A model generated the notes under the pieces. It saw nothing but the letters and a program-made list of their open reading frames with translations, did no database searches and was not told where the DNA came from. Position numbers and translations under genes: made by a program. Shown here piece by piece: positions 8,623 to 18,416 of a stretch of DNA of 42,356 nucleotides. Each line of letters opens with the position of its first letter. Within the stretch, counting starts at the first letter, position 1. The DNA is from Actinomycetes bacterium (GTDB taxonomy: Bacteria > Actinomycetota > Thermoleophilia > RBG-16-64-13): contig JAJZQZ010000003.1 of NCBI GenBank assembly GCA_021802965.1, positions 1 through 42,356 of the forward strand, read 5' to 3'.

Positions 8623-10497
8623 CTACCGCGTGTTCTTGCGCAGGCCGTCGAGGAACTCGAAGTTCGACTTGGTGTCCTTGATCTTGTCGATGAGGAGCTC
8701 GATCGCCGCGTTCGGGTCGAGCGCGTGCAGCACGGAACGGAGCTTCCACACCATCTTGGACTCCGCGCCCTCCATGAGCAGCTCTTCCTTGCGCGTACCG
8801 CTCTTCTCGATGTCGATGGCCGGGAAGATCCGCTTGTTCGCCAGCTGGCGGGTCAGGTGGACCTCCCAGTTGCCCGTGCCCTTGAACTCCTCGAAGATGA
8901 CCTCGTCCATGCGCGAGCCCGTCTCGACGAGCGCCGTCGCGAGGATGGTCAGCGATCCGCCCTCCTCGATGTTGCGCGCGGCTCCGAAGAACTTCTTCGG
9001 CGGATACAGGGCGGTCGAGTCGACCCCGCCCGAGAGGATGCGCCCGGAGGCCGGCGCCGCCAGGTTGTACGCCCGCGCGAGCCGGGTGATGGAGTCCAGG
9101 AGCACCACGACGTCCTTGCCCACTTCCACCAAGCGCTTGACCCGCTCGAGCACCAGCTCGGTGACCTGCAGGTGGTTCTCCGAGGGCTGATCGAAGGTGG
9201 ATGAGACCACCTCCCCGTTGACCGAGCGCTCCATGTCGGTGACCTCCTCCGGGCGTTCGTCCACGAGCAGAACCAGGAGATGTACCTCGGGGTTGTTCTC
9301 GGCGATGGAGTTCGCTATCTCCTTCAAGATGGTGGTCTTGCCCGCCTTGGGAGGCGACACGATGAGACCGCGCTGGCCTTTCCCGAGCGGGCACACCAGG
9401 TCCATGATCCGGGGCGCTATGCGGTTCGGCTGGGTCTCGAGGCGCAGGCGCTGGTCGGGGAACAGCGGCGTGAGCTGCTCGAAGTTGGGCCGGTGCCGGG
9501 CCTGCTCGGGGTCGAGGCCGTTGACGGTCTGGATCTTGAGCAAAGCGTGGTACTTCTCGTTGTCCTTGGGCGTGCGCACCTGACCGGTGATCTCGTCGCC
9601 GCGGCGCAGCTTGAAGCGACGGATCTGCGAGAGAGACACGTAGATGTCGCTGTCGGACTGGGTGTACCCCTGCGTCCGCAGGAAGCCGAAGCCATCCGGA
9701 AGGACGTCGAGCAGTCCCGTGCGGTACTGCACCCCGCGGTCGGCCACCTGCTCCGACAGGATCTTCACGATCAAATCCTGCTTCGAGTACTTGCGGTAGT
9801 TCTTGATGCCCAGCTCCGACGCCACCACGTGCAGGTCGGACACGAGCCTCGGCTCGGTCTCGATGAGGTCGCCCCGCTCCCGGCTGTCGATCCGTTCCTG
9901 CCCCTCCGCGAGCGGGGGCCGGTCCGGGCGAGGCGGCCGCTGGGGCCTCTCCGGGCGCTCGAGCTGCTCAGGAAGCTCGGGGCGCACGGGTCGCCCCGCC
10001 TCCCCAGAGGCCGGGCGGTCAGAGGCCCCCACAGACGGACCTGCCGCCGCGCGGGCGACGGGAGCCTCAGAGCGCGCGACCGGAGCGTCGGCGCGTGTGG
10101 CGGGAGCCTCCCGGCCCGCGGCAGGGGGCTCAGCGCTCGCGGCAGGAGCGGGACCTTCGCCGTTCGTCGGTTCGGCGCGGGGCGTTCGGGCAGGACGCGC
10201 CGCCGCAGGGCGACGAGCGGGCGCGCGACGCGGTGCCGGCGCGCCGGCCTCGGCCTTCGCGGACGCCGCCGGTGCCGGAGGTTCGGAGGGAGCCTCCTTC
10301 TCAGGGGTGAGGGTAGCGGCGACGTCGCCGTCAGGGCCGGCGGGTTCGGCGGCGGAAGGTTCGGGCGCCACCACGGTGGTGGCGCCGTCCTCCGCGGTGG
10401 TCTTTTCTGTCTCTTCTACGGTCGGTTCCATGTCTGTTATCACGTTCTCCTGGGGGTCATGGGTCGTGGGGGTCGTACCCCGGGTCGTCTTGTTCAC
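8623..10497 (-). CDS. rho: Transcription termination factor Rho with long disordered N-terminal extension
   Basis: Rho is the hexameric RNA helicase that ends many transcripts. Numbered from GTG 10497, a Thr/Pro/Ala/Arg-rich, probably disordered region of some 215 residues precedes the Rho_N helical domain (about 220-250), the RNA-binding cold-shock fold starting [16 protein letters not shown], the Walker A motif SPPKAGKTT (381-389) and the secondary-site stretch [17 protein letters not shown] 10497 overlaps the glpX stop as GTGA and has GGGAG 8 bases upstream; ATG 10431 and GTG 10443 are alternatives. The extension contains repeated (E/D)APVAR units. In many actinobacteria the extra sequence lies after Rho_N instead. 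Confidence 0.95.
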   Translation of the reverse strand: MNKTTRGTTPTTHDPQENVITDMEPTVEETEKTTAEDGATTVVAPEPSAAEPAGPDGDVAATLTPEKEAPSEPPAPAASAKAEAGAPAPRRAPARRPAAARPARTPRAEPTNGEGPAPAASAEPPAAGREAPATRADAPVARSEAPVARAAAGPSVGASDRPASGEAGRPVRPELPEQLERPERPQRPPRPDRPPLAEGQERIDSRERGDLIETEPRLVSDLHVVASELGIKNYRKYSKQDLIVKILSEQVADRGVQYRTGLLDVLPDGFGFLRTQGYTQSDSDIYVSLSQIRRFKLRRGDEITGQVRTPKDNEKYHALLKIQTVNGLDPEQARHRPNFEQLTPLFPDQRLRLETQPNRIAPRIMDLVCPLGKGQRGLIVSPPKAGKTTILKEIANSIAENNPEVHLLVLLVDERPEEVTDMERSVNGEVVSSTFDQPSENHLQVTELVLERVKRLVEVGKDVVVLLDSITRLARAYNLAAPASGRILSGGVDSTALYPPKKFFGAARNIEEGGSLTILATALVETGSRMDEVIFEEFKGTGNWEVHLTRQLANKRIFPAIDIEKSGTRKEELLMEGAESKMVWKLRSVLHALDPNAAIELLIDKIKDTKSNFEFLDGLRKNTR

Positions 10498-11528
10498 AGC
10501 CGGATCTCCCGGCGTTCGTCTGAGAAAAGGTGGATAGTGTCGACGAAGCGCACGATCCGGCAGCGGGTACACATGGTCAGGGTGTGACTCCGGGCGCCCT
10601 CTCGAAAATAGTCCACTCCACGCAAGAAGTCGCCGCCGGTGACACCGGTGGCCGCGAAGACCACATCGCCGAGGACCAGGTCGTGCGTGTGCAGCACCAT
10701 CTCGATATCGTCGATGCCATGCTGCGCCGCCTTCTCGACCTCTCGGCGAGAGAGCGGCCACAGCTTTGCTTGGATCTGCCCGCCGAGGCAGCGCATAGCG
10801 GCTGCGGTCATCACTCCTTCGGCTGCACCCCCGATCCCGATGTACAGGTGGTCGCCCGTCCCGTCGACGGCAGCCGCTATCGAAGCCGTGATGTCACCGT
10901 CAGCGATGAGCTTGATACGTGCCCCCGCCTTGCGGATATCGGCCACCAAGCTCTCGTGTCGGGGCCGGTCGAGCATGATCACGGTGAGGTCGGCCACCGA
11001 CCGGTCGTAGGCCTGCGCGACTGCCATCAGATTGTCGGCTACCGGAGCCTCGATGTCGATGCTACCGGCGGCACGAGGACCGACGACCAGCTTCTGCATG
11101 TACATGTCGGGCAGGGAGAGGATCTGGCCGGGCGCGCCTACCACGAGGACGCTCATGGCCCCGCCCTGCCCGCGGGCCACCGTGTCGGTGCCCTCGAGGG
11201 GGTCGACCGCGATGTCGCAGTCCACGCTGCCGCTTCCGATGCGATCGCCCACGCGGATTCCTCCCGCGCTGCCTTCCTCACGTTCTCCGATCACCACCCG
11301 GGCGGTCACCGGCAGCTCTCGCAGAGCCGCCCGCATCGCTTCCGCGGCGGCCTCGTCGGCGACCACGCTGTCCCCTTGACCCATGAAGCGTCCCGCGGCG
11401 AGCGCCGCCGCTTCGGTCACACGGGTGAACTCGGCGCACAAGCATGGAGGGCCCATGCCGCTCTGGTCGACCTCCCCTGGGCTCGTCGACATCTCCCGGC
11501 TCCCTCTCCCGCCTCGGATCTCGCTCAC
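10494..11528 (-). CDS. glpX: Class II fructose-1,6-bisphosphatase GlpX
   Basis: GlpX hydrolyses fructose 1,6-bisphosphate to fructose 6-phosphate in gluconeogenesis, using divalent metal. The metal-binding DPLEGTD motif and the preceding [15 protein letters not shown] are clear, as is the C-terminal [25 protein letters not shown]. The 344-aa length is normal. The GTG start (11528) overlaps the stop of the phosphoglycerate kinase-like gene as GTGA. Its place directly after the two cyclic diphosphoglycerate genes groups it with three-carbon/hexose phosphate metabolism. An alternative start is the Met at codon 13. Confidence 0.94.
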   Translation of the reverse strand: MSEIRGGRGSREMSTSPGEVDQSGMGPPCLCAEFTRVTEAAALAAGRFMGQGDSVVADEAAAEAMRAALRELPVTARVVIGEREEGSAGGIRVGDRIGSGSVDCDIAVDPLEGTDTVARGQGGAMSVLVVGAPGQILSLPDMYMQKLVVGPRAAGSIDIEAPVADNLMAVAQAYDRSVADLTVIMLDRPRHESLVADIRKAGARIKLIADGDITASIAAAVDGTGDHLYIGIGGAAEGVMTAAAMRCLGGQIQAKLWPLSRREVEKAAQHGIDDIEMVLHTHDLVLGDVVFAATGVTGGDFLRGVDYFREGARSHTLTMCTRCRIVRFVDTIHLFSDERREIRL

Positions 11529-12478
11529 GCCACACCCGCCGCCGCTCGTGATTCAGACGCGGCGATGCGCTCGTACAGGGCATCGACGACGAGACCCACA
11601 GTGTCGTCGATGTTGACGTTCTCGATCAACAACGCACCTTCCTCAGCCGCGCGACCGATGATGAACTCCTGGATGCGCCGTATCTCTTCGAAGTTGGCCA
11701 GGTACCGACGCACGGGCCGCCGCCCGATGGTCTCGCGCTCGCGCACCAGGAAGTGGCTGCGGTGCAACTCGGCGTCGCGCACCACGACTATCATCGGCAG
11801 AACGACCGCGTTCTCCTTACCCGTCAAGGGCAGAAACCCCGGGACCACATGGACTCCCTCCACGATCAGGCTCGTCCCTTCCTTGACCGCCCGGTCGACG
11901 ATCGCGGCCAGGCCGACGTTCACCATCTCCACCTGCTCGACGAAGCCCACCACGTGCGGGTCCAGGTACGTCCCCATCGGCGCGCGAATGGCCTTGCCCG
12001 CGTCGAACGACGAGAAGTGGATCTCCGGCATGAGGGCTCGGGAGAAGAAGGTCCTCATCACCTGACGGATAGAGTCCGTGGAGATGATCCTGACGATGCC
12101 CATGCGGCTGGCAAGCTGGGTGGCGAGAGTGCTCTTGCCGACCCCGGTGGCGCCGCCGATCAAGATGATGACCGGCCGATCTTCGAGACCGAGTCGGTAC
12201 CACTTCTCGTAGCGCTGCAGGTAGTCCTGTCCTTCCATCTCCCCGAGGATGCGGGCGACGAATCCCTGGAGCTCGTCGATGCTCACACGGAGCACGCTGC
12301 GGCTGCGAAGCTCGCGTTCGACCTCCTGCGCCACCCGATAGGCCCGGTCAGGGGATAAGCCCGTCGCCGTCAGGGATTGCGCGAGGAGGCCCTTTGAAAA
12401 AGGGATCCCGTGCTGCTGGTTGACAATCTGGATCTGATCGCCACCCTCAGCGCTCGTCCTCTCGCTGCTCTCATCCAC
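11525..12478 (-). CDS. 2-phosphoglycerate kinase (ATP-cone plus P-loop kinase)
   Basis: The 317-aa protein has an ATP-cone-like domain at about residues 15-92, then a P-loop kinase domain with Walker A GGATGVGKST (108-117), ISTDSIRQVMR and a late ENVNIDDTV. This arrangement matches archaeal 2-phosphoglycerate kinase, which makes 2,3-bisphosphoglycerate, the precursor of cyclic 2,3-diphosphoglycerate. The gene overlaps the cyclic 2,3-diphosphoglycerate synthetase gene by 8 bases and glpX by 4. Family assignment is from recognition of the domain order and of its partner gene; activity is inferred. Confidence 0.85.
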   Translation of the reverse strand: MDESSERTSAEGGDQIQIVNQQHGIPFSKGLLAQSLTATGLSPDRAYRVAQEVERELRSRSVLRVSIDELQGFVARILGEMEGQDYLQRYEKWYRLGLEDRPVIILIGGATGVGKSTLATQLASRMGIVRIISTDSIRQVMRTFFSRALMPEIHFSSFDAGKAIRAPMGTYLDPHVVGFVEQVEMVNVGLAAIVDRAVKEGTSLIVEGVHVVPGFLPLTGKENAVVLPMIVVVRDAELHRSHFLVRERETIGRRPVRRYLANFEEIRRIQEFIIGRAAEEGALLIENVNIDDTVGLVVDALYERIAASESRAAAGVA

Positions 12479-13943
12479 GGCGTTCGTAGCGCTCCTGTGC
12501 TATCTCCGCCAACCGGCGGCACGTCTCGGCGAGATCGCCTTCCTGGGCCGGCGAGACCTCCCGGGGCTCGTTGTCCATGAAGACCACCGGCAGCTCTCGC
12601 CGTTCGGCTTCCACAGCCACCATGTCGATGGCCGCGGCCTTTATCTCGGTCAGGAACAGCTCCACATCGGTCGACTCCGCCGCCCGCAGATCGTCAGCCA
12701 GAGCACGCCGATCCGAGAGGTTGCCCGACCACAACCGGACAGTGCATCCATGCTCCTCTTCGAGGTGGCGCTTGAGCAAAGGTGCCTGGACACTCGGCGC
12801 GGTCGAGAAACAGGCCACTCTCCGCCCGGACACGTCCTGCGCCGGCCGATGCCGGAACACCACAGGGATGACCGGGATACCCGGCTTCTCCTGCGCCACC
12901 GCCGTCATCAAGTCTCGCACGGCACCAACGTCTGCAAGGGGCGCCTCCGCCATCGTCAAGACAACCGCATCGCTGATCAACACCCGGTACGTCCCCAGGT
13001 ACCCCGCCAGCTGCCCGCGAGGCTGATGGGCCCCGGCGACCAGTAGGCGGGCATCGGTGGCCACCGGCGGGATCGACGAACCGCTCCCTTCGAAGACCAC
13101 CATCCCGGCGCCCAGCTCGTTCGCCCGCAGGGCGCCTTCCGCCACGTTCGAGACCAACGGCTCCCCGGCGAGCCCACCGCCACACCGGCGGCATCCGACG
13201 GTGAGGACCCGGCTGAGGACGGCGTCCTCGAAGTGGTCGGAAGCGGCGTGACGACCCGCCCGACTCCACCTGAGTAACTCTTCGCTGCCCAGGGATACCG
13301 CGCTGCCATCTATCACTTCAGGTTCGGCCGGACCGCCTCGTCCCATGGCGACGACCACCACGGCCGGAGAAGCCCCGCCACCGCTGCGGGAGCCGGCTCC
13401 GGCTTCAGCGGTCTCACCCAGAAGCCTGGCCAGATACCCGCTGATCGCCGTCTTGCCGACACGTTTGCCTGTGCCGATGACAGAAAGCGACGGGGATGTG
13501 GCGATGCGGTCGAGCCGAGGGGGTGTGAAACGGAAGTCGGACCCTTCGTACGTGACGTTCCGGGCAAGAGTGTGGCTGATCAGCCGGAACCTACCCGGGT
13601 ACCCTACCACAGGCTCGTCGCTCGCGTCAACGACCACCTCGGGCCGGTACGAGTCGAGAGCCGCCGTCAACGCCGCGACCTGATCGGGGCCCGAGACGAC
13701 GGGCAGGTTATATATCCTCTCCGCCTCTGTCGCCCAGCGCCCCGGGTCGCTCGGCGCGACCTTCTCGGTCCCGCCGAGGAACACAGCCGCCAGGAAGCGA
13801 TAGCGCGGCGCCAGCTGCTCGAGAGCGTCCACCACGACGGGAGGGTAGTGCTCCCCGTCGATGAGGACCACCGCCGGGCGAGGGGAGCCCGGGTGTCCCG
13901 GCGCGGACCCGCCGCCGGCGCCCTCGCCCTCCGGGCTGCTCAC
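12471..13943 (-). CDS. cpgS: Cyclic 2,3-diphosphoglycerate synthetase
   Basis: This 490-aa enzyme is of the family that uses ATP to close 2,3-bisphosphoglycerate into cyclic 2,3-diphosphoglycerate, a thermoprotective solute and phosphate store known from methanogens. It starts with LIDGEHYPPVVVDAL, has the P-loop GTGKRVGKT (157-165), a VAMGRGGPAEPEVI segment, a CRRC pair (C251, C254) and VFEGSGSSIPPV. A Gly/Ser-rich insert lies near residues 180-192. GTG 13943 overlaps the stop of the metallophosphoesterase gene. The kinase supplying its substrate is the next gene. The gene symbol follows usage for the archaeal enzyme. Confidence 0.87.
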   Translation of the reverse strand: MSSPEGEGAGGGSAPGHPGSPRPAVVLIDGEHYPPVVVDALEQLAPRYRFLAAVFLGGTEKVAPSDPGRWATEAERIYNLPVVSGPDQVAALTAALDSYRPEVVVDASDEPVVGYPGRFRLISHTLARNVTYEGSDFRFTPPRLDRIATSPSLSVIGTGKRVGKTAISGYLARLLGETAEAGAGSRSGGGASPAVVVVAMGRGGPAEPEVIDGSAVSLGSEELLRWSRAGRHAASDHFEDAVLSRVLTVGCRRCGGGLAGEPLVSNVAEGALRANELGAGMVVFEGSGSSIPPVATDARLLVAGAHQPRGQLAGYLGTYRVLISDAVVLTMAEAPLADVGAVRDLMTAVAQEKPGIPVIPVVFRHRPAQDVSGRRVACFSTAPSVQAPLLKRHLEEEHGCTVRLWSGNLSDRRALADDLRAAESTDVELFLTEIKAAAIDMVAVEAERRELPVVFMDNEPREVSPAQEGDLAETCRRLAEIAQERYERRG

Positions 13944-14758
13944 AGGTCGCTTATCACCCGGTCGAGGTGGGCGTCATGCCGTATGTAGGTCGACGCCGCG
14001 GCGTCGAACTCGACGACCACCTCGCCGCCGTGGAAGGGGTACCGTCGAGTGACCGTCACCCTCTCCCCTTCGATGTCGATCACGTTGTAGCAGGGCTTCG
14101 TGGTGCCCCGCAGGCGCAGCGTGGAGACCGTGCCCGTGTTGACGATGAACATGTTCTCCAAGCGCCAGGCGTAGGGCACGTGCTTGTGTCCCGACAAGAC
14201 CAGGTCGACCCCGCAGCCGACGAGGACCTCCAGAACGTCGCCGGCGTCGTGCACCACGTTGCGCTCGCGTCCCGTGCCGGGGATGGGCAGCAGGTGATGG
14301 TGAAGGGCGAATATCTTGAAGTCGCCGGGCTGCTCCATGAGCGCGTCGCGGATCCACGGGTACCTATGGCGCCCGATGCGGCCGTTGTCCAGGTCGGGCT
14401 CGGTAGAGTCCACCCCCACCACGGTGCACCCGCCCGTGCGGATGACCGAGTCGCGGCGCTCGAAAAGCGTCTCGAAGTGCATGTAGCCCACATTGCGGCT
14501 GTCGTGGTTACCCGGTACGACCATGGTCAGGGGGCACTGCAGACGGTCGAGGTACTCCTTGGCCTCGCGGTACTCCTGCCGGAAGCCCATGTTGGTGAGG
14601 TCTCCGGTGACGACCACCAGATCGGGCGCGAGGTCGTTGACCTCGACGAGGGCCCGGTTGAGCATGTTGGGCACGAAGTACTGCGAGCCCGCATGGATAT
14701 CCGAAAGGTGCACGATGCGCATGTGACGCACCTTCGGGCTCCGCGGCTCGACGCTCAT
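13940..14758 (-). CDS. Calcineurin-like (class III cyclic phosphodiesterase-type) metallophosphoesterase
   Basis: The five metal-binding blocks are complete: D20-x-H22, G-D53, G-N84-H85-D86, HHH at 153-155 and G-H-K-H (190-193). Overall length (272 aa) and block spacing resemble CpdA/Icc cyclic-nucleotide phosphodiesterases. It is likely soluble: no signal peptide or membrane segment is seen. The gene lies 4 bases after sppA and overlaps cpgS by 4, so its product is made together with the cyclic diphosphoglycerate enzymes; degradation of that cyclic compound is a reasonable guess, but a nucleotide substrate is equally possible. ATG 14758 has GGAG 7 bases upstream; Met13 is an alternative. Confidence 0.9.
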   Translation of the reverse strand: MSVEPRSPKVRHMRIVHLSDIHAGSQYFVPNMLNRALVEVNDLAPDLVVVTGDLTNMGFRQEYREAKEYLDRLQCPLTMVVPGNHDSRNVGYMHFETLFERRDSVIRTGGCTVVGVDSTEPDLDNGRIGRHRYPWIRDALMEQPGDFKIFALHHHLLPIPGTGRERNVVHDAGDVLEVLVGCGVDLVLSGHKHVPYAWRLENMFIVNTGTVSTLRLRGTTKPCYNVIDIEGERVTVTRRYPFHGGEVVVEFDAAASTYIRHDAHLDRVISDL

Positions 14759-14762
14759 CGCC

Positions 14763-15725
14763 TCACTCCACCCGCGGTCCGCCGCTCGACGCCCCGCTCA
14801 GCCCTTCCCGGACGCCGTTCGCCAGGGAATTCCCAAGAGAACGCGCCAGGTCGCCCGCGCGGGCGCCGAAGAGCAGGGGCAGAATACCGCCCGACGACTC
14901 GGGCTCCATGTACCGCACCCCGTAGTCGCCGGTATCCAGCTGGGCCAGCCGGGCGGCCTCGTCCAGGGCGTCCGCGTAGGAGCCGACCTTGTCGATCAGG
15001 CCCAGCTGCAGCGCTTCCTCGCCGGGGTACGTCAGTCCGTTCGCCAGCGCCGCCACCTGCTTCTCGTCGAGGTTCTGCCGCCCCTCGGCCACGTCGGCGA
15101 TGAACCGCTGGTAGATCTTCTCCATCTGCGCGGACAGGATGGCTTTCTCCTGGGCGGTCATCTCTCTCGCAGGACTGCCGATGTCCTTGTACTCCCCCTT
15201 GGTGATCACCGTGTAGCCGACGCCTATCTTCTCGAAAAGCCCCTGCAGGTCCTGCGCGGTGAGGATCACCCCGATGCTGCCCACCTCGGATGACGGTGCC
15301 GCGACGATGGAATCCGCCGCGCTGGAGAAGTAATACGCACCCGACGCGACCACATCGGCCACCGACACGACCACCGGTTTCTGCATCTCGCGGACCGCCT
15401 GGTAGATCTCCCACGAGGCGGCCGGGCTGCCGCCCGGGCTGTTGACCCGCAAGACCACGGCGTCGATGCTCGAGTCGGCGTCGGCGTCGCGCAGGGTCTC
15501 CGCGGCCCACACCGGGTCGATGCCCCCGCCGCCGTAGAGCGAAGCCTGAGAGTCGGCCGAGATGACACCGTCGAGGCGCACCACGCCGACGGTGCCGCTA
15601 CTGCCCCAACTTGCTCCACCGCGCCCGCCGCCGTCGCCGAAGTAGAAGAGCAGGCCCAAGAGGGCCGCGTACATCACGGCGATGACGACGCCCACGATCA
15701 AGACGATCTTCCAGCCTTTCGACAC
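14763..15725 (-). CDS. sppA: Signal peptide peptidase SppA (small, Bacillus-type)
   Basis: SppA is a membrane-bound serine protease that degrades leftover signal peptides. One membrane segment covers residues 7-28. The Ser-Lys pair is visible: S128 in VVASGAYYFSSAAD and K180 in TKGEYKDIGSPAREMT, 52 residues apart as in the Bacillus enzyme. The VNSPGGSPAASWEIYQAV and GSIGVI motifs also fit. At 320 aa it is the single-domain form. The GTG start directly follows the hom stop codon with no spacer. The tail carries about 50 residues with no known motif. Confidence 0.93.
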   Translation of the reverse strand: MSKGWKIVLIVGVVIAVMYAALLGLLFYFGDGGGRGGASWGSSGTVGVVRLDGVISADSQASLYGGGGIDPVWAAETLRDADADSSIDAVVLRVNSPGGSPAASWEIYQAVREMQKPVVVSVADVVASGAYYFSSAADSIVAAPSSEVGSIGVILTAQDLQGLFEKIGVGYTVITKGEYKDIGSPAREMTAQEKAILSAQMEKIYQRFIADVAEGRQNLDEKQVAALANGLTYPGEEALQLGLIDKVGSYADALDEAARLAQLDTGDYGVRYMEPESSGGILPLLFGARAGDLARSLGNSLANGVREGLSGASSGGPRVE

Positions 15726-17003
15726 CTACAGCACCCGTATGGTCGCGGGCCGACTCTTCACGCAAGACAACGCGGCCACCTTCTCGATGGCGGCGAAGAA
15801 GCCGCGCTCCACGGTGGGGTGGGTGATGACCATCAGCTCGGCTTCGTCACCCTGGCCCTTCTGGATCATGCTCTCGATCGAGACGTCGTGATCGCCGAAG
15901 ATGGAGGCGATCTGGGCCAGCACTCCCGCGCGGTCCTCCACCTTGAAGCGCGTGAAGAACGCGGAGCGCATCTCGCCGTCGGGGAACCGGTCGAGGTCCC
16001 GTCGGCAGGAACAGTTCTGGAGGAAACCGGCGGAATCGGTCCCGACGATGTTCATGATGTCGCTGACCACCGCGGTGGCCGTCGGCGGACCACCGGCCCC
16101 GGGCCCGGTGAGCATGATCTCGTCGATCGTGTGGCCGCGGAGATATACGGCGTTGTACGAGCCGTTGATAGACGCAAGCAGGTGGCCCTCCGGCACGAGA
16201 GCCGGGTGCACGCGGACGTTCACACGCCCGTCGACCAGGCGGGCGGCTCCGATGAGCTTGACTACGAAACCGAAGTCCTTGGCGTACTGGACGTCGTCCA
16301 GGGTGACGTCCTGGATGCCCTCGTAGGTCACGTCGGCCATGGTCACTCGGGTGCGGAACGCGATGGAAGCGAGGATGGCCATCTTGGCGGCGGCGTCGCC
16401 GCCGCCCACGTCAGCGGTGGGATCGGCCTCGGCGTAGCCCAGCTCCTGGGCCTTCTTCAGGGTCTCGGCATAGTCGCCCTCTCCACGATACAGAGCCGTG
16501 AGGATGTAGTTGGTCGTGCCGTTGACGATGCCGTACACGGTGTGGAGGTCGGCGGCGATCATCCCCTCACGCATGACCTTGATCACCGGGATGGCTCCCC
16601 CGACCGAGGCCTCGAAGCGGATCTGGCGCCCCAGTTGCGCGGCCAGTTCGAACAGCCCCGCGCCGCGGTTGGCAAGGAGCTGCTTGTTGGCGGTCACCAC
16701 GTCTCGCCCGCCTCGCAGGGCCGCCTCGACGAAGGTGAACGCCCAGTCGGTCCCACCGATGAGCTCCACCACGATCGAGACGGCCGGATCGTCGAGCACG
16801 CGCTTGAAGTCGTCGGTGAAGAGCTCGGCGGGGGCGTCGACCCCCGCGCGACTGAAGTCCTTCTCGACGATATGCGCCACCCGCAGGTCGATCCCGGTCA
16901 GGTCCAGGATCGCGTCGTGCTCCTGCTCTATCACCCTGTAGACGTTCGACCCGATGGTGCCGAAGCCCAGCAGGCCGACGCGCACCGCGTTCGCCTCCGC
17001 CAT
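15726..17003 (-). CDS. hom: Homoserine dehydrogenase with C-terminal ACT domain
   Basis: The enzyme reduces aspartate semialdehyde to homoserine on the way to threonine and methionine. The NAD(P)-binding GLLGFGTIGSNV starts at residue 10; GIVNGTTNYIL and the AELGYAEADPTADVGG-type motif (here QELGYAEADPTADVGG) mark the catalytic domain. Residues about 347-425 form an ACT domain, the usual threonine feedback site. ATG 17003 has AGGAGG 5 bases upstream, overlapping the lysA stop. Pairing with lysA puts both branches leaving aspartate semialdehyde in one operon. thrB and thrC are not in the window. Confidence 0.96.
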   Translation of the reverse strand: MAEANAVRVGLLGFGTIGSNVYRVIEQEHDAILDLTGIDLRVAHIVEKDFSRAGVDAPAELFTDDFKRVLDDPAVSIVVELIGGTDWAFTFVEAALRGGRDVVTANKQLLANRGAGLFELAAQLGRQIRFEASVGGAIPVIKVMREGMIAADLHTVYGIVNGTTNYILTALYRGEGDYAETLKKAQELGYAEADPTADVGGGDAAAKMAILASIAFRTRVTMADVTYEGIQDVTLDDVQYAKDFGFVVKLIGAARLVDGRVNVRVHPALVPEGHLLASINGSYNAVYLRGHTIDEIMLTGPGAGGPPTATAVVSDIMNIVGTDSAGFLQNCSCRRDLDRFPDGEMRSAFFTRFKVEDRAGVLAQIASIFGDHDVSIESMIQKGQGDEAELMVITHPTVERGFFAAIEKVAALSCVKSRPATIRVL

Positions 17004-17012
17004 GGACGCCTC

Positions 17013-18332
17013 CTAGCCGTGCAACGGACGCTGTTCGGCCACCATGTCGGCATAGCTCTCGCGTTCGACGATCACGCGCGCCACACCGTCACGCACCAGC
17101 AGCACCGCCGCCCGCGGATTGCCGTTGTAGTTCGAAGCCATCGAGAAGAAATAGGCGCCGGTCACAGGGGTCACGAGGATGTCGCCCACCTGCGGTCTCG
17201 CGATGAGGGCGTCCTTGACGAGGATGTCGCTGCTCTCGCAATGCTTGCCGGCGACCGTGACCGTGGTGTCCGCGGGGTCCTCCGCGCGGTTCGCGATCAT
17301 GGCCTCGTACACCGCCCCGTAGAGCATCGGTCGCATGTTGTCACTCATGCCACCGTCGACACTCACGTACGTACGGATGCCCGGCACTTCCTTGATGTTG
17401 CCCACCCGATACGCGGTCACGCCCGCTTTGGCCACGACCGAGCGACCCGGCTCGACCAGCACCCGCGGCATGGGCAGGCCCACCCGCTCCATCTCCTGTC
17501 GTACGCCCTCGACCTTGCCCGCCACGTACTCCTCGATGCTCATGGGGGTGTCTTCGCCGGTGTAGCGGATCCCGAGCCCGCCCCCGATGTTGAGATAGCG
17601 GCACTCGAACCCGTCGCGGTCGCGCGCCTCCTTCAGGAGGTCGACCAGGACCGAGATGGCGGTGCGGAAACCCTCGATCTCGAAGATCTGACTGCCTATG
17701 TGCGCGTGCAGCCCCACGAGGTCAAGATGGGGCGCGGCGAGGGTCCGGCGGATCGCTTCCCCCGCATGCCCCTCAGCCAAGCCGAACCCGAACTTCGAGT
17801 CGAGCTGCCCGGTCTGGATGTAGTGGTGCGTGTGAGCTTCCACGCCCGGGGTGATGCGGAGCAGGACCTTCTGCCGGCGGTCGCGCTCGGCGGCCATGCT
17901 CTCGAGCAGCCCGATCTCGTCGAAGCTGTCGACCACCACGTAGCCGACGCGCTCGTCCAAGGCATAGGTGAGCTCTCGGGGCGTCTTGTTGTTGCCATGG
18001 AGGAAGATGCGCTCGGGCTCGATCCCGGCCGCCAGGGCGGTGTACAGCTCGCCGCCGCCGGACACGTCGATCGAGAGCCCCTCCTCGGCGATCAGCTGGC
18101 AGACGGCGATCGTGCAGAAGGCCTTGCTCGCGTAGATGACCTCGAAGTCGTCGGTGCGCTCACGGAAGGCGGCCATGAACCGGCGGCATTGGTCGCGCAG
18201 CGTCTTCTCTTCGTAGACCATGAGGGGTGTGCCGTGCTCGGCCACCAGATCGACCATGTCACAGCCGTCGATCTCCAGGTGCCCCGCGGCGTTGTGAGTG
18301 GCGTTGACGGGGTAGATGAGAGTATGGGTCAT
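17013..18332 (-). CDS. lysA: Diaminopimelate decarboxylase
   Basis: LysA makes lysine from meso-diaminopimelate using pyridoxal phosphate. The PLP lysine is K70 in VIYASKAF, the substrate/PLP motif GGGLGIRY is mid-protein, and the C-terminal CESSDIL loop supplies the cysteine that completes the active site across the dimer. The open frame runs upstream past 18332, but ATG 18332 (MTHTLIYPVN) has GGGAG 6 bases ahead and gives the normal 439 aa. It is the first gene of the long minus-strand run that ends at panC. Confidence 0.96.
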   Translation of the reverse strand: MTHTLIYPVNATHNAAGHLEIDGCDMVDLVAEHGTPLMVYEEKTLRDQCRRFMAAFRERTDDFEVIYASKAFCTIAVCQLIAEEGLSIDVSGGGELYTALAAGIEPERIFLHGNNKTPRELTYALDERVGYVVVDSFDEIGLLESMAAERDRRQKVLLRITPGVEAHTHHYIQTGQLDSKFGFGLAEGHAGEAIRRTLAAPHLDLVGLHAHIGSQIFEIEGFRTAISVLVDLLKEARDRDGFECRYLNIGGGLGIRYTGEDTPMSIEEYVAGKVEGVRQEMERVGLPMPRVLVEPGRSVVAKAGVTAYRVGNIKEVPGIRTYVSVDGGMSDNMRPMLYGAVYEAMIANRAEDPADTTVTVAGKHCESSDILVKDALIARPQVGDILVTPVTGAYFFSMASNYNGNPRAAVLLVRDGVARVIVERESYADMVAEQRPLHG

Positions 18333-18416
18333 TGGCGCTCCCGCAGCAGAATGTGCGCTGACACGGTACCATACGCCCACCCGGCCTTGGGCATCCCGCG
18401 GAGGACTGCTCCCCTT

